From NCBI GenBank assembly GCA_964396025.1, contig CAYNBT010000009.1, forward strand, positions 1 to 33,971: a stretch of 33,971 nucleotides of DNA, given 5' to 3'. The notes under the pieces were generated by a model. It saw only the letters and a list, made by a program, of their open reading frames with translations, was not told where the DNA came from and did not search any database. Shown piece after piece: positions 26,410 to 33,926 of the stretch; position 1 is the first letter of the stretch; the number at the start of each line of letters is the position of its first letter. The position numbers and the translations under genes were made by a program. The DNA is from CAYNBT01 sp964396025. GTDB lineage: Bacteria > Patescibacteriota > WWE3 > UBA101185 > UBA10185.

Positions 26410-26448
26410 CCTATAGCCTTGACATATTATGTTAATATATGTTAGTAT
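26410..26448 (+). promoter_or_regulatory. promoter with CCTATAGC box
   Basis: CCTATAGC at 26410-26417, TTGACA at 26419-26424, 18-bp spacer, TAGTAT at 26443-26448. It lies 70 bp before the LPETG protein gene. Confidence 0.7.
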
Positions 26449-26516
26449 CGCGTTCTGAAAGATTTAACTTAGTATTTCTTTTGATTCTGTCCCTGCCTAA
26501 AAACAAATAGAAAGTT

Positions 26517-27176
26517 ATGCAAAGAGTAATTTATAAGCTCAATTTAATATTGTTAGCAAGCGCTATAATTGGTTTCCTATTGATAATAGTGGTGCCAGGT
26601 AGAGCATATGCAACAGGTTGTACAACCCCTTATGGTGGAGGGACAACTTGTGTAATCAATAAGTCTTTTAAGATTGTAAAAGAGGTACGCATTGAGGGTG
26701 ACGATGATTACGAAGAAAAGGTTACCGGGGTTGAGGAAGGTGATGTAATTGAATTTAAGATTACTGTAGAAAATACCACAGACGATGGTGGTGTAAGTGG
26801 GGTTTCTTTCGACAATATGAAAATCAAGGATAATCTTCCTGATGAATTGATCAAGTTATCCGGTGATTTAACAGAGGAATGGGATGACTTTGAACCTGGT
26901 GATAAGAAAACAGTGAAAATAAAGGTCAAAGTGGACAAAAAAGAATTTGACGATGAAAACTTTGAAAAGTGTGTAGTAAACAGAGTAGAGCTCACCTACG
27001 ACGGTGATTATGAAGGTTCTGATACTGCTACAGTTTGTTATGAAAATGGTGACAAAGAAATAAAGGAATTACCTGAGACAGGTGCAACAGGCACAGTTAT
27101 GTTACTTGGTTTAGGTTTGTCTAGCATAGTTTCTGGAATAGTCTTAAAGGGTTACAGAGTAAGGGTCGTTTATTAA
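26517..27176 (+). CDS. LPETG-anchored surface protein
   Basis: 219 residues. Signal peptide about 1-32 ending in GRAYA, a single beta-rich domain at 48-178 of the conserved-repeat/DUF11 style (VEEGDVIEFKITVENTT, VKIKVKVDKKEFDDE), four Cys (35, 45, 152, 174), then the sorting signal LPETG at 185-189, a hydrophobic helix and a basic tail (KGYRVRVVY). This is a complete cell-wall sorting signal: sortase cuts between T and G and attaches the protein to an envelope nucleophile. The sortase is encoded immediately downstream. The middle is strongly acidic. No clear ribosome site precedes the ATG. Confidence 0.9.
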   Translation: MQRVIYKLNLILLASAIIGFLLIIVVPGRAYATGCTTPYGGGTTCVINKSFKIVKEVRIEGDDDYEEKVTGVEEGDVIEFKITVENTTDDGGVSGVSFDNMKIKDNLPDELIKLSGDLTEEWDDFEPGDKKTVKIKVKVDKKEFDDENFEKCVVNRVELTYDGDYEGSDTATVCYENGDKEIKELPETGATGTVMLLGLGLSSIVSGIVLKGYRVRVVY

Positions 27177-27187
27177 CTATAGCGATT

Positions 27188-27247
27188 GGGTGGAGAGTAG
27201 TAGAGCTGGGTTTGCTTATGCTTACTCGGCTCTTCTACCTTCCACCT
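27188..27247 (+). other. long hairpin between LPETG gene and sortase gene
   Basis: GGTGGA-GTAG-AGAGC type arm near 27188-27205 pairs with GCTCT-CTAC-TCCACC near 27230-27247 with small internal loops. The T run after it is short (AATTTAG), so it may act as an attenuator or RNA-processing site that lowers sortase expression relative to substrate. Confidence 0.6.
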
Positions 27248-27273
27248 AATTTAGTACCTGCTCAGTGTGTTTT

Positions 27274-27975
27274 ATGAAATCCAAAAAGCAAAAATTTCTT
27301 TCAGTGTTTTTCATACTATCCGTTTTGATTGCATCAATTGCGTTAGGTATTGTAGATGCCTCAGGAAGTAACGAGACATGGAAATTTTTAAAAGATAACA
27401 TTCAAAGTTTTAGTTTAGTATTTAGGAACAAACCTGTTTCTACAAAGACTTCTGCCAGCGAGCCAAAGGTTTCGGTTTTTAAGGAGCAACTGATTCCTGT
27501 TCTGTTTAAGCCTACTAGGATTTATTCTCCAGATGTACAGCTTTCGGCCGTTTTAGAGGAAATTGGATTGGAAGAGAGCGGTGCACTAGGTACTCCTGAA
27601 AATTGGCAAAGTGCGGGATGGTATACCAAAAGCGCATTACCAGGTGAAGAAGGTAACATAATTGTAGATGGTCATTACGACACAAACACCGGTGCACCCG
27701 CAGCATTTTGGGAATTGAAAAACCTAGAACTAAATGATAGAGTAGTTTTGGTTGATGAGTTAGGGCGTAATTTTACTTACAAAATCACTAATTTAGTGTA
27801 TGTTGATGTAAAGGATTCCAACAGACTAGAAATTCTAAAAGAAAGTGATGGTCCTACACTTACTTTGGTTACTTGTGGAGGTGTTTGGCTAGCAGGTGAG
27901 GGTACTTATAATAAGAGATTGATTCTAAAGGCTGAGCTTATTAGTAAAACCCCAAGTTTTGACTTAGATTCCTAA
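27274..27975 (+). CDS. sortase (class D/E-like transpeptidase)
   Basis: 233 residues from ATG 27274; an in-frame GTG at 27265 is an alternative, and neither has a good ribosome site. N-terminal anchor helix 8-28, then the sortase beta-barrel. Catalytic triad by motif: H134 in IVDGHYDT, C201 in TLVTCGG and R215 in NKRLILKA. The TL-x-T-C motif is diagnostic. It joins LPXTG proteins to the envelope, and its most likely substrate is the LPETG protein directly upstream. A long hairpin lies between the two genes. Confidence 0.93.
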   Translation: MKSKKQKFLSVFFILSVLIASIALGIVDASGSNETWKFLKDNIQSFSLVFRNKPVSTKTSASEPKVSVFKEQLIPVLFKPTRIYSPDVQLSAVLEEIGLEESGALGTPENWQSAGWYTKSALPGEEGNIIVDGHYDTNTGAPAAFWELKNLELNDRVVLVDELGRNFTYKITNLVYVDVKDSNRLEILKESDGPTLTLVTCGGVWLAGEGTYNKRLILKAELISKTPSFDLDS

Positions 27976-28053
27976 CTGAAGCTGGGAGGTAGCTCCGGGC
28001 AGTGGCTATCTCCCAACTTCAGGGAGTAATTTAATCCCTCGGACATATGTCCG
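27976..28053 (+). other. rho leader with long hairpin and 14-bp palindrome
   Basis: CTGAAG-TGGGAG-TAGC pairs with GCTA-CTCCCA-CTTCAG (single-base bulges) at 27976-28021. GGGA/TCCC follows, then the perfect palindrome CGGACATATGTCCG at 28040-28053. There is no T run, so this may be the processed 3' end of the sortase mRNA or a leader of rho. E. coli rho is autoregulated in its leader; a similar role here is inference. Confidence 0.55.
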
Positions 28054-28095
28054 GCGATTCTCACTTAATTATTTAAAAAGTTCATAAAGTAAAAT

Positions 28096-29412
28096 ATGCC
28101 AATAGCAAAAAATCCAGATACAAGTGCTCCTAGAAAGGTCGAAAGACGTTCTACAAATTCAAATTCAAGCTCCCACGCACACTCAGCGCCTTCGGTTTCG
28201 AATGGCGATAACCATGCTAGTAGCAGTTCAAACGCATACTCAAACTCTAGTTCCAGGCATTCAGATTACGATCATTCCAATGGTGACTACTTCACAGGTG
28301 AAACAATTCAAGTTACTGGAATATTAGAGATTTTCCCTGATTATGGTGTTTTGCGACAAGCCGAAAAATCCGACGATGAAATGCCTAAAGATGTTTATGT
28401 TAGCCAATCTCAAATTAAGCGTTGTGCCTTAAGAATGGGAGATTCCATTTCTGGTTATGCCCGACCTCCCAAAGAAGGGGAAAGATACCTTTCTATGTTA
28501 AAAGTTGAGACCGTAGATGGCCTAACTACAGAAGAGGCAAAGAAGAGACCATTATTTTCCAGATTAACACCTATATTTCCTGAAGAGTGGCTGAAAATTG
28601 AGACAGAGCAGGACATTCTTTCCACTAGAATTATTGACTTAATTTCTCCAATAGGGAAGGGGCAAAGAGCTATGGTTGTTGCACCTCCTAAGGCTGGTAA
28701 AACATGGTTGCTAAAGGATATTGCAAACGGTATAGCCACTAATCATCCTAAGGTAAAACTCATGGTTGCACTTATTGGCGAGCGTCCAGAAGAAGTTACC
28801 CATATGAAAAGGAATGTCAAAGGCGAAGTCTTCGCAAGTAACTTTGACGAAAACGCTGAAGCTCAAACTAGAGTAGCAGAAATGACTTTGGAACGCGCAA
28901 AGCGTTTAGCTGAAAAAGGCGAGGATGTTGTGATACTAATGGATTCACTTACCCGACTTGCACGCGCTTACAATTTGGTAGTTCCACCTTCTGGTAGAAC
29001 TCTATCAGGTGGATTTGATCCAAGTGCTTTGTATCCTCCTAAACACTTTTTTGGAGCAGCAAGAAACTTTGAAGAAGGGGGAAGTCTTACCATTATTGCC
29101 ACGGCTTTGGTTGATACTGGTTCAAGAATGGATGACGTTATCTTTGAAGAATTCAAAGGAACAGGAAATATGGAGTTACGACTGGACAGAACATTGGCAG
29201 AGCGCAGAATTTTCCCTTCTATAGATATTAAAGCAAGTAGCACTCGTCATGAAGAGAAATTGTATGACAAAAGTACTCAAGATGCTGTTATCAGACTTAG
29301 AAGAATGGTTGATTTGCTTGATGATCGTGAAAGTACTCAGCTAGTGCTTGAGCGTTTAAAGAAGACAAAGACTAACGAAGAGTTCCTAAAGACTCTCAAT
29401 CAGTCCAGCTAA
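28096..29412 (+). CDS. rho: transcription termination factor Rho
   Basis: 438 residues. Residues 1-65 are a low-complexity Ser/Asn/His tract (NSNSSSHAH, SSSSNAYSNSSSRH) in place of the usual folded N-terminal Rho_N domain. The RNA-binding cold-shock domain spans about 68-138 (GILEIFPDYGVLR), and the RecA-like ATPase has Walker A APPKAGKTW 196-204, GERPEEV 228-234, Walker B VVILMDSLTR 278-287, Q-loop region PPSGRTLSGGFDPSALYPPK and R-loop EFKGTGNMEL 352-361. It works as a hexameric RNA translocase that ends transcription. Polar N-terminal inserts occur in Rho of several phyla and can add RNA affinity or condensate formation; here this is inference. Confidence 0.96.
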   Translation: MPIAKNPDTSAPRKVERRSTNSNSSSHAHSAPSVSNGDNHASSSSNAYSNSSSRHSDYDHSNGDYFTGETIQVTGILEIFPDYGVLRQAEKSDDEMPKDVYVSQSQIKRCALRMGDSISGYARPPKEGERYLSMLKVETVDGLTTEEAKKRPLFSRLTPIFPEEWLKIETEQDILSTRIIDLISPIGKGQRAMVVAPPKAGKTWLLKDIANGIATNHPKVKLMVALIGERPEEVTHMKRNVKGEVFASNFDENAEAQTRVAEMTLERAKRLAEKGEDVVILMDSLTRLARAYNLVVPPSGRTLSGGFDPSALYPPKHFFGAARNFEEGGSLTIIATALVDTGSRMDDVIFEEFKGTGNMELRLDRTLAERRIFPSIDIKASSTRHEEKLYDKSTQDAVIRLRRMVDLLDDRESTQLVLERLKKTKTNEEFLKTLNQSS

Positions 29413-29466
29413 TTTTCTGCTAAAATATCTCCATTAACTTGATTCTACAAGAACCTTGTTAATAAA

Positions 29467-30771
29467 ATGTACATTGCTATTCAAGGCAGGTTGCTTATGC
29501 GTTTTAGAAGTGTGTTTGGTAGAAAAAATAGCAGACAGATCCCTTTGCCCCAAAAAGACGAGACTTTGTCCACGTGGCTTTTTACCCTTAAAAAGCCAAA
29601 ATCAGAACGTTTCACGCAAATTTCGTTTAAGGGGTTTGGCCCACACGGTAGCAACTGGCTTGAAAAAGCCCTTCGCACGTTTATGCGTTTTGTAAAGGCG
29701 CTTTTTAGATATTTAATCAAGAAAATTAAAAGACTAACTTTTGCTTTAACACGAGCGTTTTTATTGTTAGGTAAATACTCAGCCGCATTAAAACAGATAC
29801 TTGTGCAAAAACTGATTTGGTCACGTGGAAGGTTGGGCAGGCCTGTAACAAATTTTATAATCATTACAGTCGCATTTTTTGTGTTTCTTTTTGGAGAAAT
29901 CTTTAACAGCTCCAAGTTTGTGAATAGTCAGGAAATCGACCCTGACTATTTGGCTAACATCACTGACATTATTCCCCAAAGAAATACTGCGACCACCTTG
30001 ATCCCCGAAGCTAGAAAAAGAACAGATCCTCTAAAATATAGAGTAGTAGGTGGTGACACTTTGTCTGGTATTGGAAACAAATTCAAGATTTCAGTGGATG
30101 CTCTAAAGTATGTAAACGGTCTTACTGATAATTCTATTCTCAAAGTAGGACAAGAAGTGACAATTCCGCCTCTCTCGGGTTTGATACATAAAGTAGAAGA
30201 GGGCGATAATATAGAGTCCATAGCCAATAAATACGATGTACCTTCTCAGGCAATTGCAGACTTTAACTACATCTTGGATACTTCTAAGCTTGTGGTCGGT
30301 ACAGAACTGGTGGTTCCAGATGCAAAAGTCCCTCAGCCAAAAATTGTCCCGATTATTCCAAGTCAATTTATACCTTCAGTTGGTACAGACCCTGATCCGG
30401 GAACGGGTTGGTGTATGTGGCCAACTACAGTGCGAATCATTACTCAGTACTTTTCTTGGTACCATAATGGTATAGACATCGCAACGCCTTGGGGAATGTC
30501 GCCACCTCTTTATGCATGTTCCAGCGGTGTAGTAGCCAGAGCAGGGTGGGATCCATGGGGATTAGGTTTACATGTGGTGATAGACCATGGAAACGGTTAT
30601 TCGTCCGTGTATGGACATATGGACAGAATTGATGTAGGTTACGGGCAGGAAGTTTCCAGAGGTGAAACTATAGGCGTCATGGGTAATACAGGGCGTTCTA
30701 CAGGACCTCATGTGCACTTCATTTTGAGATTCAATGGTGTGCCCCAAGATCCATTGAACTACATAAACTAA
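29467..30771 (+). CDS. LysM-M23 peptidoglycan endopeptidase
   Basis: 434 residues. A basic cytoplasmic part of about 120 residues precedes one membrane helix (129-146); then two LysM domains (about 190-235 and 239-285), which bind peptidoglycan glycan chains, and a C-terminal M23 metallopeptidase domain (about 318-434). Zinc and catalytic residues are visible: H333 and D337 in HNGIDIA, H384 in YGHMD, H415 and H417 in TGPHVHF. It should cut peptide cross-links during growth or division. The start is uncertain: ATG 29467 has no ribosome site, and an in-frame ATG at 29497 is possible. obgE follows after 6 nt, so they form an operon. Confidence 0.92.
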   Translation: MYIAIQGRLLMRFRSVFGRKNSRQIPLPQKDETLSTWLFTLKKPKSERFTQISFKGFGPHGSNWLEKALRTFMRFVKALFRYLIKKIKRLTFALTRAFLLLGKYSAALKQILVQKLIWSRGRLGRPVTNFIIITVAFFVFLFGEIFNSSKFVNSQEIDPDYLANITDIIPQRNTATTLIPEARKRTDPLKYRVVGGDTLSGIGNKFKISVDALKYVNGLTDNSILKVGQEVTIPPLSGLIHKVEEGDNIESIANKYDVPSQAIADFNYILDTSKLVVGTELVVPDAKVPQPKIVPIIPSQFIPSVGTDPDPGTGWCMWPTTVRIITQYFSWYHNGIDIATPWGMSPPLYACSSGVVARAGWDPWGLGLHVVIDHGNGYSSVYGHMDRIDVGYGQEVSRGETIGVMGNTGRSTGPHVHFILRFNGVPQDPLNYIN

Positions 30772-30777
30772 GGAAAT

Positions 30778-31947
30778 ATGACGCTTACAAAAAGACTTAT
30801 AGACACTGCAACAATCAAAATAAAAGCCGGAAACGGTGGCGATGGAGCAGTGACTTTTAGGCGGGAAAAGTATATTCCAAGAGGCGGTCCTGACGGCGGT
30901 GATGGCGGTAGGGGCGGCAGCGTAATATTTGAGGCCGACGAGGATATGGCCACCTTGATGGACTTTAGATCAAAACCCAAATATGCTGCTCAAGAAGGTG
31001 AAAAGGGTGCAAAGAAAAAAATGTTTGGTAGGCACGGCGAAGACCTTATCATAAAAGTTCCAGTAGGTACTCAATTATACGAACTTAAAGACGGCAAAGA
31101 ATTACTTGTTGCAGACCTCACGAGCGATTCTCAGCAAGTTTTAATGGCTCAAGGGGGTAGAGGTGGCAAAGGTAACGATCGCTTTAAAAGTTCAACAAAC
31201 AGAACCCCAAGACAGTACACACCGGGAGGAAAGGGCGAAGAAAAAACCTTGCGTTTAGAAATTAAACTCATTGCAGACATAGGACTTATTGGAATGCCTA
31301 ATGCAGGCAAAAGCACATTGATTAACAAACTTACAAATGCAAATGCAGAGGTAGGGAATTATCCGTTTACCACATTAATGCCAAATTTGGGTGTTTGCAC
31401 ATTCAAAGATGGCACAAAATCTATTGTGGCAGACATACCAGGATTAATCGAAGGCGCTTCCGAAGGTAAAGGCTTGGGAGACGACTTTTTGCGCCATGTG
31501 GAGCGCACAAAAGTGTTAGTACATTTGATTGATCCATACTCTGAAAGTGCCGAATCACCTCAAGATTTGGCCAACAAAGCTGTAAAAGATTATGAAACTA
31601 TACGACAAGAACTAGGCAACTATGATCCTGCTATGCTACAAAAACCCGAAATTATTGTGGTAAACAAGGTTGATGTTACAGAAATTCATCATGCCGCCAA
31701 CATTATTGCTGAAGCATTTAAAAAAGTAGGCAAAGACGTGGTTTTTATCTCTGGCGTTTCGGGGTTTGGCTTGGAAGATCTGAAAATAAAATTAATGACT
31801 ATGCTAAAGGAAATTCCTGAAGTAGAATTCGAGGTTGAGACTCCTGTGAAAGTATATAATATGACAGATCTACCAAACAGGAAAATCGTATTTTCAGACG
31901 AAGTCAAAGAAATCGCTCTTTACAGTAACGAAGAAGTAAACGAGTAA
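30778..31947 (+). CDS. obgE: GTPase Obg/CgtA
   Basis: 389 residues. Glycine-rich Obg fold 1-160 (KAGNGGDGAVTFRREKYIPR, GGPDGGDGGRGGSV), G domain with G1 GMPNAGKST 172-180, G3 DIPGL 219-223, G4 NKVD 296-299 and G5 SGVSG 325-329, and a short C-terminal region (KVYNMTDLP). Obg binds the 50S subunit and links ribosome assembly to growth. AAGGAAAT precedes the ATG, 6 nt after the M23 gene. tRNA-Ala(GGC) follows 19 nt after its stop, so they may share a transcript. Confidence 0.96.
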   Translation: MTLTKRLIDTATIKIKAGNGGDGAVTFRREKYIPRGGPDGGDGGRGGSVIFEADEDMATLMDFRSKPKYAAQEGEKGAKKKMFGRHGEDLIIKVPVGTQLYELKDGKELLVADLTSDSQQVLMAQGGRGGKGNDRFKSSTNRTPRQYTPGGKGEEKTLRLEIKLIADIGLIGMPNAGKSTLINKLTNANAEVGNYPFTTLMPNLGVCTFKDGTKSIVADIPGLIEGASEGKGLGDDFLRHVERTKVLVHLIDPYSESAESPQDLANKAVKDYETIRQELGNYDPAMLQKPEIIVVNKVDVTEIHHAANIIAEAFKKVGKDVVFISGVSGFGLEDLKIKLMTMLKEIPEVEFEVETPVKVYNMTDLPNRKIVFSDEVKEIALYSNEEVNE

Positions 31948-31966
31948 GAATTGCAAAGTTTTTCAT

Positions 31967-32042
31967 GGGCCGTTAGCTTAGCTGGTAGAGCGCTTCCATG
32001 GCATGGAAGAGGTCAGCGGTTCGATTCCGCTACGGTCCACCA
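31967..32042 (+). tRNA. tRNA-Ala (GGC), CCA encoded
   Basis: Acceptor GGGCCGT/ACGGTCC with the alanine G3-U70 pair, anticodon arm CTTCC-ATGGCAT-GGAAG giving GGC, T arm AGCGG-TTCGATT-CCGCT, A73 and genomic CCA. Together with tRNA-Ala(TGC) it completes the alanine box in this window. Confidence 0.97.
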
Positions 32043-32089
32043 GAAACAGGTTCTCCAATGAGTGAAGCGAGTTGGAGGTTCTGTTTCTG
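32041..32089 (+). repeat. palindrome directly behind tRNA-Ala(GGC)
   Basis: CAGAAACAG at 32041-32049 pairs with CTGTTTCTG at 32081-32089, and CTCCAA pairs with TTGGAG inside; the tip is TGAGTGAAGCGAG. That tip matches the reverse complement of the core behind tRNA-Ile (GTGAGCGAAGTGAG) at 12 of 14 positions over RTGAGYGAAGYGAG. Confidence 0.8.
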
Positions 32090-32101
32090 AGGATCTAAAA
32101 G

Positions 32102-32171
32102 GGCGAACTGCGAAGCTGTTCGCCATTCCGAAGGAATGTATGAGCGTAAGCGATTTTTCCGCTACGGTCCA
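32102..32171 (+). repeat. hairpin cluster ending in a copy of the tRNA 3' end
   Basis: GGCGAAC/GTTCGCC (32102-32124) and CATTCC-GAA-GGAATG (32124-32138) are perfect hairpins. At 32157-32171 TTCCGCTACGGTCCA repeats exactly the tRNA-Ala 3' end at 32025-32039, 132 bp downstream. It could be a short integration scar or a tRNA-derived module. Confidence 0.8.
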
Positions 32172-32332
32172 TTTCTACTTTCAGGAATATTTTTGTTAGA
32201 ATCGTTTTAGCTTATCATACATAGTGGGCGTAAGCTCAATTATCAGCAGGAAGCCTCCGAAAAGAGGCTTCCTCGTTTGTGAGGTGTTTTTGCAAGAAAC
32301 TCCCTATACAGATGTGCTAGTGCCTGCCCGCT
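32172..32332. other. intergenic, one strong hairpin
   Basis: AGGAAGCCTC at 32248-32257 pairs with GAGGCTTCCT at 32264-32273 across CGAAAA. The tail CGTTTGTG is not a strong T run, but this is the most likely terminator for the obgE-tRNA transcript. No gene is seen. Confidence 0.55.
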
Positions 32333-32361
32333 TTTACAACTATAGGATAATAATGTATAAT
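32333..32361 (+). promoter_or_regulatory. sigma70-type promoter
   Basis: TTTACA at 32333-32338 and TATAAT at 32356-32361, 17-bp spacer, about 80 bp before the 32443 gene. No CCYATAGC box precedes it. Confidence 0.75.
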
Positions 32362-32442
32362 GAGAATATTCTTATCGTCTCAACCGCTACATGTTAGCGG
32401 TCTAGTACATTCTGCGTCAAGTGCGCTGAAAAGGAGATTCCG

Positions 32443-32856
32443 ATGGCTAAAATAGAGAGCGTTGTACGGGGGAAGGGCTGGTTTGTATACTTGCTGAGCG
32501 GATTGTACTCAGCCAGCCCAGAGTTTATTGATGAGTACTCCCAGAACAGTGGGTATGGGTATGGTCTTGAGTCATTACGTAATGACTTAAGCACCCTTGC
32601 CGAGACTGGGGTAGCTCTAAAATCTCGCCGCTCCGGATGGTACTGTTTAGAACATCCGGCGCTGGGACAGATACGCTTCAAGATGGGGTACAACTTCCGT
32701 AATGGGAAGCCCTATCTTTTTGTGGAAGTTTGCGGGCGTAAAATCGTTCACAGCTTCCCAAAGGTGGGATTGACCTCGCCAGAAGACCTTTGGCCCCATC
32801 CAACAGCTAGTGCGTTTAACAGGCAGTTGATCAGTATCCTGTTGAGCAGTGCTTAG
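32443..32856 (+). CDS. hypothetical protein (137 aa)
   Basis: Not recognised. AAAAGGAGATT precedes the ATG. No signal or membrane segment. The N-terminal half is helical (GWFVYLLSGLYSASPEFIDEY, interrupted here for length, then GLESLRNDLSTLAETGVALK) and is followed by SRRSGWYCLEHP, an order that could be a winged-helix with a basic wing, though this is weak. The second half has GYNFRNGKPYLFVEVCGRK, a beta hairpin. It sits as a one-gene unit between its own promoter and a strong hairpin. DNA binding is speculative. Confidence 0.75.
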   Translation: MAKIESVVRGKGWFVYLLSGLYSASPEFIDEYSQNSGYGYGLESLRNDLSTLAETGVALKSRRSGWYCLEHPALGQIRFKMGYNFRNGKPYLFVEVCGRKIVHSFPKVGLTSPEDLWPHPTASAFNRQLISILLSSA

Positions 32857-32866
32857 GAGTTCCTTT

Positions 32867-32930
32867 ATGCTCAGGTAAGTGTTTGATCGTAGCAAAACTA
32901 TGATTAACATTTACCCGAGCATCTTCGTTT
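32867..32930 (+). terminator. long hairpin terminator
   Basis: ATGCTC-GGTAA-GTGTT-TGATCGTAG type arm pairs with CTATGAT-AACAT-TTACC-GAGCAT over about 22 bp with small irregularities, followed by CTTCGTTTTCC. It ends the 32443 gene. Confidence 0.7.
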
Positions 32931-32937
32931 TCCCATG

Positions 32938-32966
32938 TTTACACACCCCATAGTATATGTTATAAT
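32938..32966 (+). promoter_or_regulatory. sigma70-type promoter
   Basis: TTTACA at 32938-32943 and TATAAT at 32961-32966 with 17 bp between. CCCATAG lies inside the spacer rather than upstream. The leader to the 33078 gene is about 105 nt and GC-rich near its 3' end. Confidence 0.75.
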
Positions 32967-33077
32967 TTCCCCATTAACAAAACAGAATGCAATTTCCTAT
33001 GTCATGGTATTGCAGTCACCAGTCCCCACATCACGCAGCCCGACAAGCCGCGCGGACACACTAAATGGAGGTGTATG

Positions 33078-33596
33078 ATGAAACTTGGGTTTGTAGGACA
33101 GAATGTCGAAGTTGTTGCTCTTCCTGGGTATGTATACTCAATTTTGAGTGTGACAGGAGAGACACGCCGTGTTTTTTCAGAAGTAGACGGTTACTTTCCA
33201 ATCAGCCAAAAGGATCGCTACCCTGGACCTTTTGGAATCTTAAGGGGTGTGATCCTTAAAGATGGATCTGTGGAAAGCAAGAGCTGGACCCCGCCTGTCA
33301 TACGGATTCTTTCCCCATCTAGTAGTGTGGTGCAATTTAATTTGGAGGGGGATGAGTTGGTGGGTTGGACAGAAGGCAACAAGATAGTTACGATGAAAGC
33401 TACTTACCACGGTGGTAAGTATGTCGGGAATTATTTTGTTGACGTAGATTTGCAAGGCCCGTACCGGCATCGAGTTTTGGGGTATGTGGCTGGTGGCAGT
33501 TACAGGCCTCACCTTTTTGCACAAAGTGATTTGGATGCTTTGACGCAAGCCCGAGACGGTTTTTTGAAGAGTTTTGGGTTGATGTTAGGGGAGTAA
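33078..33596 (+). CDS. hypothetical soluble protein (172 aa)
   Basis: Not recognised. Two adjacent ATG codons occur at 33075 and 33078; GGAGG at 33067-33071 gives 6 nt to the second, which is chosen. No signal peptide. Mostly beta-like: VEVVALPGYVYSILSVTGE, VVQFNLEGDELVGWTEGNK and YVGNYFVDVDLQGPYRHRVL, ending in a helix (SDLDALTQARDGFLKSFG). Base composition is G+C-richer than the obgE-rho block. Like the 9288 gene it is a single-gene unit with strong ribosome site; the two share no clear sequence similarity. Confidence 0.77.
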   Translation: MKLGFVGQNVEVVALPGYVYSILSVTGETRRVFSEVDGYFPISQKDRYPGPFGILRGVILKDGSVESKSWTPPVIRILSPSSSVVQFNLEGDELVGWTEGNKIVTMKATYHGGKYVGNYFVDVDLQGPYRHRVLGYVAGGSYRPHLFAQSDLDALTQARDGFLKSFGLMLGE

Positions 33597-33863
33597 AGCC
33601 CTACTAAAATCCAAAAGACCTGTCTGCAGATCTGGGGACAATCCATCCTCATCATCCATCCTGCTTTAAGGTTGGAAATTGGATCGCATGTAAGGTGTAA
33701 CCCCTTACCGCGTGAGAGTTATTCCGATGTTCTAGTAGTTTGAGATCAAGGATTAAATTCCAGAGATCAATATAACGAGCCCCGGGCGATCGGAAGACGG
33801 ACACTAGGCTTTTGTTTGTCTAGATGTGAAAGTGAAAGGGAAATCCCAATTTGGGATATGCGG
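33597..33863 (+). other. unassigned stretch before terminator, possible long 3' UTR or RNA
   Basis: About 265 bases without a credible protein on either strand. Local elements include GGTGTAACCCCTTACC, CCCCGGGCGATCGG and ATCCCAA/TTTGGGAT. I compared it by eye with RNase P RNA, tmRNA, SRP RNA and 6S landmarks and found none. It could be an uncharacterised small RNA closed by the terminator. Confidence 0.4.
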
Positions 33864-33926
33864 CCCCGTTTGACCTTGTGCTTAATAACTATGTTTAAGC
33901 ACATTAAAGTCAAAGCGGGGTTTTTT
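33864..33926 (+). terminator. strong Rho-independent terminator
   Basis: CCCCG-TTTGAC-..-GTGCTTAA pairs with TTAAGCAC-..-GTCAAA-GCGGGG, followed by six T. One of the longest terminator hairpins in the window. Confidence 0.9.

Noticed and set aside
31967..32171. Integrated plasmid or phage at tRNA-Ala
   Set aside because: The two 15-bp copies are only 132 bp apart with no integrase between them; at most a scar or a very small element.
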